Positions 7,092 to 15,279 of a stretch of DNA of 39,429 nt are shown in pieces (positions within the stretch are counted from its first letter, which is position 1; every line of letters begins with the position of its first letter). This stretch comes from Fructobacillus sp. EFB-N1 (lineage in GTDB: Bacteria > Bacillota > Bacilli > Lactobacillales > Lactobacillaceae). The notes under the pieces are model-generated. The model ran no database searches and was not told where the DNA came from. It worked only from the letters and a program-made list of their open reading frames with translations. The position numbers were made by a program, and so were the translations under genes. The DNA lies in contig NZ_LDUY01000011.1 in assembly GCF_001038455.1 (NCBI RefSeq), forward strand, positions 1-39,429. Direction: 5' to 3'.

Positions 7092-7933
7092 TGATTACGA
7101 TGAAAAAGAAAATCATTGTTAATACGGCTGTGATTGTGGTCTTTCTGGCCGTGGTGGCTGGTTGTGTTGCCTTTCTTTCCAAACCTAAGTCAGATAATGA
7201 TGCCAACACCAAAGACAATTGGACCAAGATTCAGCAGGAAAAAGTGATTACGATTGGTTTGGATGATACCTTCGTTCCAATGGGTTTCCGGGATTCTTCT
7301 GGAAAGTTGGAAGGATTTGATATCGATTTGGCTGATAAGGTCTTTTCTGATTTGGGCATCAAGGTTAATTGGCAACCAATTGATTGGTCCATGAAGGAAA
7401 CTGAGTTAAATACCGGTAATATTGATGCTATTTGGAACGGCTATACCAAGACACCTGCTCGAGCAAAACAGGTTGCCTTTTCACAGGTTTACCACAAGGT
7501 AGCTCTTTCCGTTGTTGTTAAGAAGGGCCAGGGCATTAATAAGTTTTCTGATATGTCCGGTAAAGTCTTGGGCGTTCAAACCGGTTCTTCTGGTGAATCG
7601 TCATTGAACGATCAGCCCAAGGTTTTGAAGCAGTATATTAAGGGACAAAAGCCAGTTGAGTATGACACCTTTGACAAGGCCTTTACTGATTTAAACGCTA
7701 ATCGGATTGATGGCCTATTGGTTGATGAGGATTACGCTCGTTATTACATTAACCACCAGGCTAACCCAGCGGATTATGAAATCTTAAAGGGGGACTTCCC
7801 AGAAACGGAAGATGTTGTTGGTTTCCGTAAGGGTGATATTGAACTCAAGGAAGCAGTTAACAAGGAATTGACGAAGTTAACTAAGAGCGGCTTTGTTTCA
7901 ACTTTGGAAAATAAGTGGTTTGCACAAAATTAA
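7091..7933 (+). CDS. Amino acid ABC transporter substrate-binding lipoprotein (probable histidine)
   Basis: 280-residue extracellular binding protein of solute-binding family 3. It has a lipoprotein signal (KKK, hydrophobic core, lipobox VVAGC with Cys at about 25), then the typical first-domain start VITIGLDDTFVPMGFRD and EGFDIDLADKVFSDLG. The middle has AIWNGYTKTPARAKQVAFS, the hinge and arginine region of this family. It should be anchored by its Cys lipid to the membrane outside and hand substrate to the permease. The ATG at 7091 has GGAGG 9 bases upstream; the alternative Met at codon 4 is further from it. Confidence 0.92.
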   Translation: MITMKKKIIVNTAVIVVFLAVVAGCVAFLSKPKSDNDANTKDNWTKIQQEKVITIGLDDTFVPMGFRDSSGKLEGFDIDLADKVFSDLGIKVNWQPIDWSMKETELNTGNIDAIWNGYTKTPARAKQVAFSQVYHKVALSVVVKKGQGINKFSDMSGKVLGVQTGSSGESSLNDQPKVLKQYIKGQKPVEYDTFDKAFTDLNANRIDGLLVDEDYARYYINHQANPADYEILKGDFPETEDVVGFRKGDIELKEAVNKELTKLTKSGFVSTLENKWFAQN

Positions 7934-7949
7934 TTGAGAAAGTATTAAA

Positions 7950-7970
7950 AACGCCTACGGGCGTTTTTTC
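7950..7970 (+). terminator. Terminator after the amino acid transporter
   Basis: AACGCC/GGCGTT stem (7950-7955, 7960-7965) with a TACG loop and six T. Confidence 0.85.
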
Positions 7971-7998
7971 TTTGGCTAAAACCGAGTAAGATGGTTAT

Positions 7999-9312
7999 AT
8001 GATAAAAAAGACGATGGTGGCGCCTGGCGTCCAGCTGGCTTACCAGCCAACTAAGCAATTTAAAACAATCCATGTTAATGTGACCTTTGCGACGAAGGCT
8101 AAGAAGGCTATTGCGACCAAACGGGCGCTCTTGTCCTACTTGATGGCAGTCTCTTCGAAGGCGTTTCCAGACCAACGAACGGTTTCTTTGGCAATGATTG
8201 ATGCCTTTGGGGCTAACTTTCAAACAAAGGTGGCAACGCTTGGCGATTTGGACCTTTTAACGGTTTCGATTCAATTTATCAAACCGGGTCTGTTACCAAA
8301 TTCAAATCAGCTTTTGGAGCAAATTTTAAATTTTTTGCAAGCAATGCTCTTTGATTTTGATTGGGAAAGTGACCAAGCCCAAACAACGTTTAATCAGGAG
8401 CGACAGAACTTGAGGCAAGCGATTTTAAGTCGCCAGGATGATAAGGTGGCGTTTGCTTTGGACCAATCGCGTGAGTTAACCTTTGCCGATGCTGCTGTCC
8501 GGGAATCAATCTTAGGATCAATTGAGGAATTGGATCAACTGACTTTACAGGATGTTCAGAGGGCACAGCAAGAGCTGTTAGCCGAAGATCAAGTCGTGAT
8601 TTCGGTTGTCGGGGACTTAGAGTTTGATCAATTGACAAGGCAGTTATCTGCTTGGCCTTGGGCTGATATTGGTCGCAAGGAAAAGAGTGCTGTTGACCAG
8701 AACTATTCAGCGCAGATTCCCCAGTTGTTAGCTGCCGGTCAAAGAAAGCTTGTAAAAAAGGTAGACTGGCAACAGGCAGTTTTGGTGCAAAATTTTCAGG
8801 TGAAGGGGCTGTCCCTACACGATAATGGTCCACGTTATTATGCAACTTTAGTGTTGAACACAATCTTTGGTGCTAGCCCAGCCAGTCTGCTTTTTACTGA
8901 GGTCCGAGAAAAAAATAGTTTAGCTTATAATATTTCGTCGCGCTTTCAGCCGGACTTAGCGATTTTGACCGTTGTGGCTGGTTTTGATTTTGACCAGGTT
9001 GATTTGGTTGAAGAACTGATTCAGGTTCAACTGAAGACATTGGCTGCAGGCCAGATTGCAGCAGAAATGCTTGAGAATGCCAAGCAAAGCTTGAAAAATG
9101 AGTACTTAATTCGCCAAGATTTCCAGACTTATCTGGCTGTTCGTCAGGCTGATCGTTTCTTGCGTCAGGCCAAAGAGGGTACTACTGATTTTCTATCCGC
9201 AATCGATCACGTATCAGTAGCGGATGTGCAGGATGTTGCCAAGGACTTAATCTTGCAAAGCCGCTTTGTTCTGGCACCTGGGGAAAAGGGGGAATCTTTT
9301 GGAAACAAATGA
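7999..9312 (+). CDS. yfmF: M16 family peptidase-like protein, inactive partner (YfmF-like)
   Basis: 437 residues with the two-lobe M16 (pitrilysin/processing peptidase) fold but no HxxEH zinc motif in the N-terminal lobe, where RALLSYLMAVSSKAFPD stands instead. Such an inactive subunit is normally paired with an active one encoded next to it, as in the Bacillus YmfF/YmfH pair, and here the active subunit follows with a 14-base overlap. The C-terminal lobe keeps the FGASPASLLFTEVREKNSLAY segment, where the R/Y pair is common to the family. ATG 7999 has only a weak ribosome site (GAG at 7984). Processing of peptides or proteins is inferred; the substrate is unknown. Confidence 0.85.
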   Translation: MIKKTMVAPGVQLAYQPTKQFKTIHVNVTFATKAKKAIATKRALLSYLMAVSSKAFPDQRTVSLAMIDAFGANFQTKVATLGDLDLLTVSIQFIKPGLLPNSNQLLEQILNFLQAMLFDFDWESDQAQTTFNQERQNLRQAILSRQDDKVAFALDQSRELTFADAAVRESILGSIEELDQLTLQDVQRAQQELLAEDQVVISVVGDLEFDQLTRQLSAWPWADIGRKEKSAVDQNYSAQIPQLLAAGQRKLVKKVDWQQAVLVQNFQVKGLSLHDNGPRYYATLVLNTIFGASPASLLFTEVREKNSLAYNISSRFQPDLAILTVVAGFDFDQVDLVEELIQVQLKTLAAGQIAAEMLENAKQSLKNEYLIRQDFQTYLAVRQADRFLRQAKEGTTDFLSAIDHVSVADVQDVAKDLILQSRFVLAPGEKGESFGNK

Positions 9313-10567
9313 TCATGAAGAACAGCCCTTCGTTTTTCAAACGAAAGAGGGCCTGACGGTTAATCTGATTAAAAAACCGGGTTATCACCAATTTTTGGCG
9401 GCCTTGACTGCTCGTTTTGGGTCGTTAACGACGGCGATGACGGTGAATGGTGAACAACAGGTTGCTATTCCTGCCGGCACTGCACACTTTCTAGAACATA
9501 AAATCTTTGATAAAAAAGATGGTGACGCTTTAATTCGCTTTACGGAGCTGGGAGCTGATGCCAATGCCTTTACTGGTCCAAACCAAACAACGTATTATTT
9601 TACTGCTACTAGCCAAATCCTAGAAAATTTGGCTTGGCTAATGAGCTTTGTCCAAGATCCTTATTTTACGAAAGAAAAAGTCGTTCGCGAGCGGGGGATT
9701 ATTGAGGAAGAAATTAAGCTTTATCAGGATGATCCGGCTTGGCAATTGTACCAGGGAATTATCGGACTACTGTACCCAAAATCAGCGTTAAGCCAAGATA
9801 TTGCAGGAACCAAGGACAGTCTGCAAGAAATTACTCCTGATTTGCTCTATCAAATTCATGCTGGCTTTTACCAGCCCCAAAACTTAGTGTTAACCGTTGT
9901 TGGCGACTTTGATATCAATGAATTAATCGCTTTTATTAAAGAGCAACAAGAACAAATCAGTAGTCAGACAGAAACTGTCTTGGTAGCAAAAGAAGATTTG
10001 GCAAAACAGGTGACCTTTGCAGCACAAAAGGAGCAAGGACTATCGCTAGAAAAAGGGGCCTATGGTCTTCGCTTACCAAGTCGCCTTGAGGATATTTCAG
10101 GAATTGAACGTGTTAAAGAAATCCTATTAGGCGAACTGGCCTTGGACTTAGTATTTGGTGATCAAACGGGGTGGTTCCAAGACGCTTATGAAAAAGGAAT
10201 CTTCGGTGATGATTTTGATTATGAGTATAGTAATTTTGGCCCATACCAGTATTTAACTTTTTTTGCAGATGGTGAAAATCAAGATCAGGTTCAAGAATAT
10301 TTGCTGAAAAGACTAGCAGAAGCACCCGCCAGTTTAGCTGAAAGTCAGACTGATTTTACCCGGTTGCAAAAAGCTTTGGCTGGGCAAACTTTGGCTAGCC
10401 AAAATCGCCCGGATCGCCTTGGTTTAGACGAGGATTTAGCCTTGTATGGGGTATCACTATTTGATAAAATGAACATAATAACACGTTTTTGCTTAGATGA
10501 TGTTGTCCAGTGCGGCAAACGGCTTTTTGAAGGTGGTCGTTTGACTCGCTTAGTATTAGAAAAGTAA
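9299..10567 (+). CDS. yfmH: M16 family zinc peptidase, active partner (YfmH-like)
   Basis: 422 residues. The zinc motif HFLEH is at residues 63-67, and the third ligand Glu lies in GIIEEEIKLYQDD near 136-138, about 70 residues on, as in M16 peptidases. It forms the catalytic half of a pair with the preceding inactive homologue. The start is TTG 9299, with AGGGGGA about 7 bases before it, so the gene overlaps the previous stop by 14 bases. No ATG in this frame fits better. The pair followed by rodZ and pgsA is a common Firmicutes order. Confidence 0.88.
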   Translation: METNDHEEQPFVFQTKEGLTVNLIKKPGYHQFLAALTARFGSLTTAMTVNGEQQVAIPAGTAHFLEHKIFDKKDGDALIRFTELGADANAFTGPNQTTYYFTATSQILENLAWLMSFVQDPYFTKEKVVRERGIIEEEIKLYQDDPAWQLYQGIIGLLYPKSALSQDIAGTKDSLQEITPDLLYQIHAGFYQPQNLVLTVVGDFDINELIAFIKEQQEQISSQTETVLVAKEDLAKQVTFAAQKEQGLSLEKGAYGLRLPSRLEDISGIERVKEILLGELALDLVFGDQTGWFQDAYEKGIFGDDFDYEYSNFGPYQYLTFFADGENQDQVQEYLLKRLAEAPASLAESQTDFTRLQKALAGQTLASQNRPDRLGLDEDLALYGVSLFDKMNIITRFCLDDVVQCGKRLFEGGRLTRLVLEK

Positions 10568-10575
10568 GAGAAAAA

Positions 10576-11445
10576 ATGGCTGAATATTTAGCAAGTGAAG
10601 TTAGTCAACAGTTACGAGAAGCACGATTGGAAAAGGGTTATACAATCGACCAATTGGCCGAAATGACCAAAATCCAACCCCGTTTCTTACAAGCGATTGA
10701 AGATGGTGAACAGGATGTCTTACCTGGTCAGTTTTATGCTCGGGCATTTGCTAAGCAATTTGCTGAAGCTGTCGGTTTAAACCCTGATGACCTTTTTGAT
10801 GAAGTTCAATTTGACCCACAGGTGACTAGTGATTTATCTCATGCACACCGTGATGAAGACGGTGTCGTTCGAGCAGGGGTTAATAATTCAGAGGCCTTTA
10901 AGTCACGTTTTCGTGGTTTTATCCCAAGAATTTGGATAGCAATTATCGTTGTTGCCATTTTGCTGGTTGCTTGGTTTGTGGTAACACGGGCAAGTTCAGG
11001 CTCTTATTCATCTAACGGTGGCAACCAAGTTGAGGTTGCATCGTCATCGGTACCACAGTCATCATCGTCATCAGTGGTTTCCTCTTCAAGTGCTAACGGT
11101 GGTATTAACCTCGGAACTGCAACCACGAACACGGCTCAGTTGACAACCACCTATACTGTTAGCGGACAATTGGCCAATACGCATACCATTGTTGCTAAGG
11201 GCCAAAATGGCGGTTCGATGTTTAAGGTAACTGATGGAACCGGTAAGGTCTTATACAACGCTTGGTTGAACCAAGCTGATGAAAAGAGCGTTGAAATTCC
11301 AGCCAATACGGCGATTGTGAATATTCAAGTTTCGCAGGTTAGCCACGTTAACTTAACGATTAACAACCAACATATTGATTTACCAAACTTGCCAACGAAC
11401 CCAGCTCCAACGACTTGGAACGTTGTCTTGAATTTGAATAAGTGA
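10576..11445 (+). CDS. rodZ: RodZ-like helix-turn-helix membrane protein
   Basis: 289 residues: a Cro/C1-type HTH at 1-75 (QQLREARLEKGYTIDQLAEMT, cut here as REARLEKGYTIDQLAEMT), one membrane segment (about 118-138), a Ser-rich linker (about 140-175, SSSVPQSSSSSVVSSSS) and a C-terminal domain (about 195-289) of the DUF4115 type. This is the order of parts in RodZ, which connects MreB inside the cell to the outer wall machinery. The HTH in RodZ binds MreB, not mainly DNA. mreBCD lies 5 kb upstream in another transcript. The ribosome site (AAGAGA) is weak; the stop of the previous gene is 9 bases away. Confidence 0.9.
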   Translation: MAEYLASEVSQQLREARLEKGYTIDQLAEMTKIQPRFLQAIEDGEQDVLPGQFYARAFAKQFAEAVGLNPDDLFDEVQFDPQVTSDLSHAHRDEDGVVRAGVNNSEAFKSRFRGFIPRIWIAIIVVAILLVAWFVVTRASSGSYSSNGGNQVEVASSSVPQSSSSSVVSSSSANGGINLGTATTNTAQLTTTYTVSGQLANTHTIVAKGQNGGSMFKVTDGTGKVLYNAWLNQADEKSVEIPANTAIVNIQVSQVSHVNLTINNQHIDLPNLPTNPAPTTWNVVLNLNK

Positions 11446-11452
11446 GAACAAA

Positions 11453-12031
11453 ATGAACCTACCAAATAAACTAACGGTCTTTCGAATCATCTTGATTCCA
11501 GTTTTCATGCTCCTTTTGATTTTTTCAAAAGGCTCAGCAGTTGTGAATACTGATTTAGACTTGACCTTTTCATGGGTCCTGGCAGCCATTGTCTTTGCCG
11601 TTGCTTGTATTACTGATTTCTTAGATGGGCAAATTGCTCGTCGAAAGCACTTAGTAACCAACTTCGGTAAATTCTTTGATCCATTAGCTGATAAGCTGTT
11701 GGTTATGACTGCTTTGATTTACCTGACCGCCTTTCACCAAGTTTCAGCTTGGGTTACAGCAGTCATTGTTATCCGGGAGCTAGCAGTAACTGGTTTGCGA
11801 ACTCTGGTTGTTGAAAACAATGGAGCAGTCATGGCTGCTGCCTGGCCAGGTAAGATTAAAACATTTTCCCAAATGTTTGCCATTTTCTTCCTCTACTTAA
11901 AGGATTGGCCATTTGCAATTGTGAATTTTCCAATCGGTCAAGTCCTCTTGTATATTGCCGTTTTCTTTACAATTTATTCAGGAATCGAATATTTCTGGAA
12001 AAGCCGCTCGGTTTTTGCAGACGGACTATAA
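11453..12031 (+). CDS. pgsA: CDP-diacylglycerol-glycerol-3-phosphate 3-phosphatidyltransferase
   Basis: Makes phosphatidylglycerol phosphate from CDP-diacylglycerol and glycerol-3-phosphate, the committed step to phosphatidylglycerol and cardiolipin. 192 residues with four or more membrane segments. The CDP-alcohol phosphotransferase motif DGxxAR...G...D...D is complete: TDFLDGQIARRK, then FGKFFDPLADKLL (about residues 50-82). It starts 8 bases after rodZ and ends in a terminator. In many relatives cinA lies between pgsA and recA; here it does not. Confidence 0.95.
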   Translation: MNLPNKLTVFRIILIPVFMLLLIFSKGSAVVNTDLDLTFSWVLAAIVFAVACITDFLDGQIARRKHLVTNFGKFFDPLADKLLVMTALIYLTAFHQVSAWVTAVIVIRELAVTGLRTLVVENNGAVMAAAWPGKIKTFSQMFAIFFLYLKDWPFAIVNFPIGQVLLYIAVFFTIYSGIEYFWKSRSVFADGL

Positions 12032-12051
12032 GCGCTTTAAGCGCTTTTTTC
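12030..12051 (+). terminator. Terminator after pgsA
   Basis: AAGCGC (12030-12035) pairs with GCGCTT (12041-12046), TTTAA loop, T run. It overlaps the pgsA stop codon. Confidence 0.85.
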
Positions 12052-12078
12052 GTCCAATTAAATAAGGTCAAAAATGAT

Positions 12079-12094
12079 GCGAACAAATGTTCGC
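12079..12094. promoter_or_regulatory. LexA (SOS) box upstream of recA
   Basis: A 16-base near-perfect palindrome GCGAACAAATGTTCGC. It matches the Gram-positive LexA/DinR consensus CGAACRNRYGTTYC at all but the last position, where it has G (keeping the palindrome). It sits 8 bases upstream of the recA -35. Confidence 0.9.
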
Positions 12095-12102
12095 AAAAGC
12101 CC

Positions 12103-12131
12103 TTGCATTTTGTTGAAAAAGTCCGTACACT
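12103..12131 (+). promoter_or_regulatory. Promoter of recA
   Basis: -35 TTGCAT (12103-12108), 17-bp spacer, -10 TACACT (12126-12131). Repression by LexA at the adjoining box is expected. Confidence 0.72.
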
Positions 12132-12159
12132 GTTGATAGACATTTAAGGAGTATCAAGC

Positions 12160-13278
12160 ATGGTTGCAAAAAAGACAAGCGATGATAACAAGAAGGACGG
12201 CCGTCAGGCTGCCTTAAATGAAGCTTTAAAGAAAATTGAAAAAAACTTTGGAAAGGGTTCAATTATGACGTTGGGCGATAACGCCTTGACGCAGGTTGAA
12301 ACTTCGCCATCAGGGTCTGTTAAATTGGACGTGGCTCTGGGCGTCGGAGGATATCCAAAGGGACGGATTATTGAAGTTTACGGGCCTGAATCATCAGGTA
12401 AGACGACGATTGCCCTGCATGCAGTAGCTGAAATTCAAAAAAATGGTGGCACGGCTGCCTATATAGATGCCGAAAACGCTTTGGACGTGAAGTATGCTGA
12501 AGCTTTAGGTGTTAAAAAAGATGAATTGCTGCTGTCACAGCCGGATACTGGTGAACAGGGATTGGAAATTGCTGATGCCTTGGTTCAATCTGGTGCCGTT
12601 GACATGGTTGTAGTGGATTCCGTGGCTGCCTTGGTTCCTCGTGTGGAAATTGAAGGTGAAATGGGGGATGCTCACGTTGGTTTGCAGGCGCGGTTGATGT
12701 CTCAAGCTTTACGGAAGTTAGCTGGAACCTTGAACCGAACGGGAACGATTGCAATTTTTATTAATCAAATTCGTGAAAAGGTTGGCGTGATGTTTGGTAA
12801 TCCCGAGACAACGCCTGGTGGTCGTGCCTTGAAGTTTTACTCGACCATTCGATTGGAAGTCCGTCGATCAACTCAAATTAAAGATGGTTCTGATGTGACT
12901 GGTAACTTGACCAAGGTCAAGGTTGTGAAGAACAAGGTTGCGCCACCCTTTAAGGTTGCCGAAGTTGATATCATGTATGGAAAGGGAATTTCACAAACTG
13001 GCGAAATTCTTGACTTGGCCGTTGACCAAGACATCATTGATAAGGCCGGTGCATGGTATGCCTATAATGGGGAACGAATTGGTCAAGGTCGCGAGAAGGC
13101 CAAGGAATATTTGGATGATCCTGAGCACGCTGCTTTGAAGGAAGATATCTATACACAAGTGCGAAATGCTTATGGTATTGGCGATGAGCCAGCCGTTGAT
13201 GCCGGTCCTGACGAAAGTGATAGCAAAAGTGCAGAAAATCACGATAATGACGGGCTTACTGACGAACCTATTATTTAG
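12160..13278 (+). CDS. recA: Recombinase RecA
   Basis: Strand-exchange protein of homologous recombination and co-protease for LexA. 372 residues. Walker [10 protein letters not shown] is at 75-83, followed by [12 protein letters not shown] (Walker B), the [23 protein letters not shown] region (loop L2, quoted in part: [12 protein letters not shown]) and an acidic C-terminal tail rich in D/E (about 345-372). The ATG has AAGGAG at 12146-12151. It stands alone between terminators behind its own LexA-controlled promoter. Confidence 0.97.
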   Translation: MVAKKTSDDNKKDGRQAALNEALKKIEKNFGKGSIMTLGDNALTQVETSPSGSVKLDVALGVGGYPKGRIIEVYGPESSGKTTIALHAVAEIQKNGGTAAYIDAENALDVKYAEALGVKKDELLLSQPDTGEQGLEIADALVQSGAVDMVVVDSVAALVPRVEIEGEMGDAHVGLQARLMSQALRKLAGTLNRTGTIAIFINQIREKVGVMFGNPETTPGGRALKFYSTIRLEVRRSTQIKDGSDVTGNLTKVKVVKNKVAPPFKVAEVDIMYGKGISQTGEILDLAVDQDIIDKAGAWYAYNGERIGQGREKAKEYLDDPEHAALKEDIYTQVRNAYGIGDEPAVDAGPDESDSKSAENHDNDGLTDEPII

Positions 13279-13302
13279 AAATAGTAATAATAAATTAATA
13301 TT

Positions 13303-13330
13303 AAAAAGCGTTATAAAACGCTTTTTTTTT
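13303..13330 (+). terminator. Terminator after recA
   Basis: AAAAAGCGTT (13303-13312) pairs with AACGCTTTTT (13317-13326), ATAA loop, nine T. Confidence 0.9.
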
Positions 13331-13332
13331 GT

Positions 13333-13426
13333 TATAATGTGTTTGTTCTTAACTGAAGTGAATGATTCATTTTCACACAAATTATTCGGATTAGTTTGGA
13401 ATAGATACTTGTTGTTGTAGGATAAT
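13333..13426 (+). promoter_or_regulatory. Promoter region of the pst operon
   Basis: Two candidates. One is a perfect TATAAT at 13333-13338 without a clear -35, which directly follows the recA terminator. The other is TTGGAA (13396-13401), 19-bp spacer, GATAAT (13421-13426). Between them is an inverted repeat GTGAA/TTCAC (13359-13374). TTCACA at 13372-13377 resembles one PhoP half-site, but I see no regular run of such repeats. Phosphate-starvation control is likely from the genes, not proven by a site. Confidence 0.5.
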
Positions 13427-13456
13427 CTTTTGCACCCAGTTGGGAGAAGAGGAATC

Positions 13457-14347
13457 ATGCAAAGATCGCATCGCGGGTCATGGATAGTGGCCTCTGTCGT
13501 CGTTGTACTTGCTATTATCTTGGGAATTGCCTATCAAAACCGAGACAAGCAAGCCAACACCGCACCCATTACTGCAGTTGGTTCAACTGCACTGCAACCT
13601 TTGGTTGAAGCTGCCGGGGAGGACTATCAACGTTCTCACCCTGGTGTCTCCATTACCGTTCAAGGTGGTGGAAGTGGTACGGGTCTGTCACAAATAGCGC
13701 AAGGAGCTGTTTCCCTTGGAAACTCAGATCTCTACGCTGAAGAAAAGAAGGGGATTGATACAAAGAATTTAGTTGATCATCGAGTCGCAGTCGTTGGAAT
13801 TGCGCCAATCATTAATAAGCAAGCCGGTGTCAAAAATTTGACACTAGCACAGTTAACCGATATCTTTACCGGTAAAATTAAAAATTGGAGTGAACTGGGC
13901 GGAAAAGACATGCCAATCGTGCTAGTTAACCGTGCCGCCGGTTCCGGAACTCGGGCTGCTTTTGAAAAGTGGGCTATGGGTGGCAAAAAGAGTGCTCCTG
14001 CACAAGAACAAGATTCATCAGGAATGGTCTTGTCAATTGTTAAAAGCACTCCGGGAGCTATCTCTTACGTTGCCTTTGCTTATAAGTCAAATGATGTTGT
14101 TCGGGCAAACATTAATGGTGTCGCACCTACCGATGCCAATGTTGAAGATGGGGCTTACCCTATCTGGTCATATGAACACATTTACACGAACGGCAAGCCA
14201 ACAGGTGAAGTTGCTAAGTTCTTGGATTTCTTTAATTCAGATCGTGTACAGAAAACGTACGTGCCAAAGTTGGGTTACATCTCAAACTCAAATATGAAGA
14301 TTGAGCGTGACCTGCATGGTAACATTACCGCTAAGCAGAAGGGGTAA
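13457..14347 (+). CDS. pstS: Phosphate ABC transporter substrate-binding protein PstS
   Basis: Binds phosphate outside the cell for the PstCAB importer. 296 residues with a basic start and a strong hydrophobic segment (about 9-26). The phosphate-loop motifs are GSTALQPLVEAA and GGGSGTGLSQ near 40 and 65, and VVNRAAGSGTRAAFEKW-like text (LVNRAAGSGTRAAFEKW) near 160. Unlike most Gram-positive PstS, it has no lipobox Cys after the hydrophobic segment, so it is either cleaved and free or held by an uncleaved anchor. I chose ATG 13457 because AGAGGA lies before it; a TTG nine codons earlier lacks a site. Confidence 0.93.
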   Translation: MQRSHRGSWIVASVVVVLAIILGIAYQNRDKQANTAPITAVGSTALQPLVEAAGEDYQRSHPGVSITVQGGGSGTGLSQIAQGAVSLGNSDLYAEEKKGIDTKNLVDHRVAVVGIAPIINKQAGVKNLTLAQLTDIFTGKIKNWSELGGKDMPIVLVNRAAGSGTRAAFEKWAMGGKKSAPAQEQDSSGMVLSIVKSTPGAISYVAFAYKSNDVVRANINGVAPTDANVEDGAYPIWSYEHIYTNGKPTGEVAKFLDFFNSDRVQKTYVPKLGYISNSNMKIERDLHGNITAKQKG

Positions 14348-14355
14348 GGCAGACA

Positions 14356-15279
14356 ATGGATCTTATTACCGAAAAAATTAAAAAAACTTCGTTGTCAACC
14401 AAGCAAGACCGATTTGGAAAGTTTATCTCGGCTCTTGCCTTAATTCTAATCACTGCGGTGGTTGTCTTAATTTTCGGCTTTGTTATCACTCGGGGGTTAG
14501 CCACCTTTACGACCAATAAAGTTTCAGTTAGTAAGTTTCTCTTTGGAACGAATTGGAATCCGAGTGTTGTTGACCCTAAGACTGGTCAGCCAGGAATTGG
14601 CGCATTACCGCTCATTACTGGTTCTCTTGCGGTAACCGTTTTGGCTGCCATTATTGCTACGCCATTCGCAATTGGAACAGCAGTCTTTATGACTGAAATT
14701 GCTAAGAAACGTGGTTCTCGTATTATGCAACCAGTCATCGAATTGTTGGTTGGAATTCCTTCCGTTGTTTATGGTGTTATTGGTTTGGCCGTTGTGGTTC
14801 CAGCTGTTCGTTCAATTTTTGGCGGAACCGGTCTTGGAATTTTGTCAGGAACAATTGTTTTGTTCGTCATGATTTTACCAACCATTACTTCTATGACTGT
14901 CGATGCCTTAAAGGGCGTTCCTCGCTATTACCGTGAATCAGCCTTGGCAATTGGAGCCACACGTTGGCAGATGATTTATAAGGTGATTTTGCGGGCAGCA
15001 ACACCAGGAATCTTGACAGCCATTGTCTTTGGAATGGCTCGTGCCTTCGGTGAAGCTTTGGCTGTTCAAATGGTTATCGGAAATGCGGCCAAGATGCCAG
15101 GTTCTCTGGTTTCACCAGCAGCAACCTTGACCTCCGTTTTGACGATGGGAATTGGAAACACGGTCATGGGTACGTTGCAAAACAACGTCTTGTGGTCATT
15201 AGCAATGATCTTACTTCTAATGTCTCTCGTCTTTAACCTCTTGATTCGCTGGATTGGTCGAAAAGGAGAACTGAAGTAA
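14356..15279 (+). CDS. pstC: Phosphate ABC transporter permease PstC
   Basis: 307-residue inner-membrane subunit with about six membrane segments. The PstC pattern ELLVGIPSVVYGVIGL (about 125-140) and the ATPase-contact loop with YYRESALAIGATRWQM (about 193-208) are clear. It pairs with PstA to form the channel. It starts 8 bases after pstS and its stop overlaps the pstA start (TAATG), so the subunits are translated in step. Confidence 0.95.
   Translation: MDLITEKIKKTSLSTKQDRFGKFISALALILITAVVVLIFGFVITRGLATFTTNKVSVSKFLFGTNWNPSVVDPKTGQPGIGALPLITGSLAVTVLAAIIATPFAIGTAVFMTEIAKKRGSRIMQPVIELLVGIPSVVYGVIGLAVVVPAVRSIFGGTGLGILSGTIVLFVMILPTITSMTVDALKGVPRYYRESALAIGATRWQMIYKVILRAATPGILTAIVFGMARAFGEALAVQMVIGNAAKMPGSLVSPAATLTSVLTMGIGNTVMGTLQNNVLWSLAMILLLMSLVFNLLIRWIGRKGELK

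Noticed and set aside
7973-8000. Promoter TTGGCT / TTATAT for the M16 gene pair
   Set aside because: The -10 would overlap the start codon, so it cannot serve the gene as annotated.
8390-8863. 157-codon ORF on the minus strand
   Set aside because: It lies wholly inside the M16 peptidase gene, has no ribosome site and no recognisable features.
12991-13458. 155-codon ORF on the minus strand
   Set aside because: It runs antisense to the recA 3' end, its terminator and the pst promoter region, with no ribosome site seen and odd composition.
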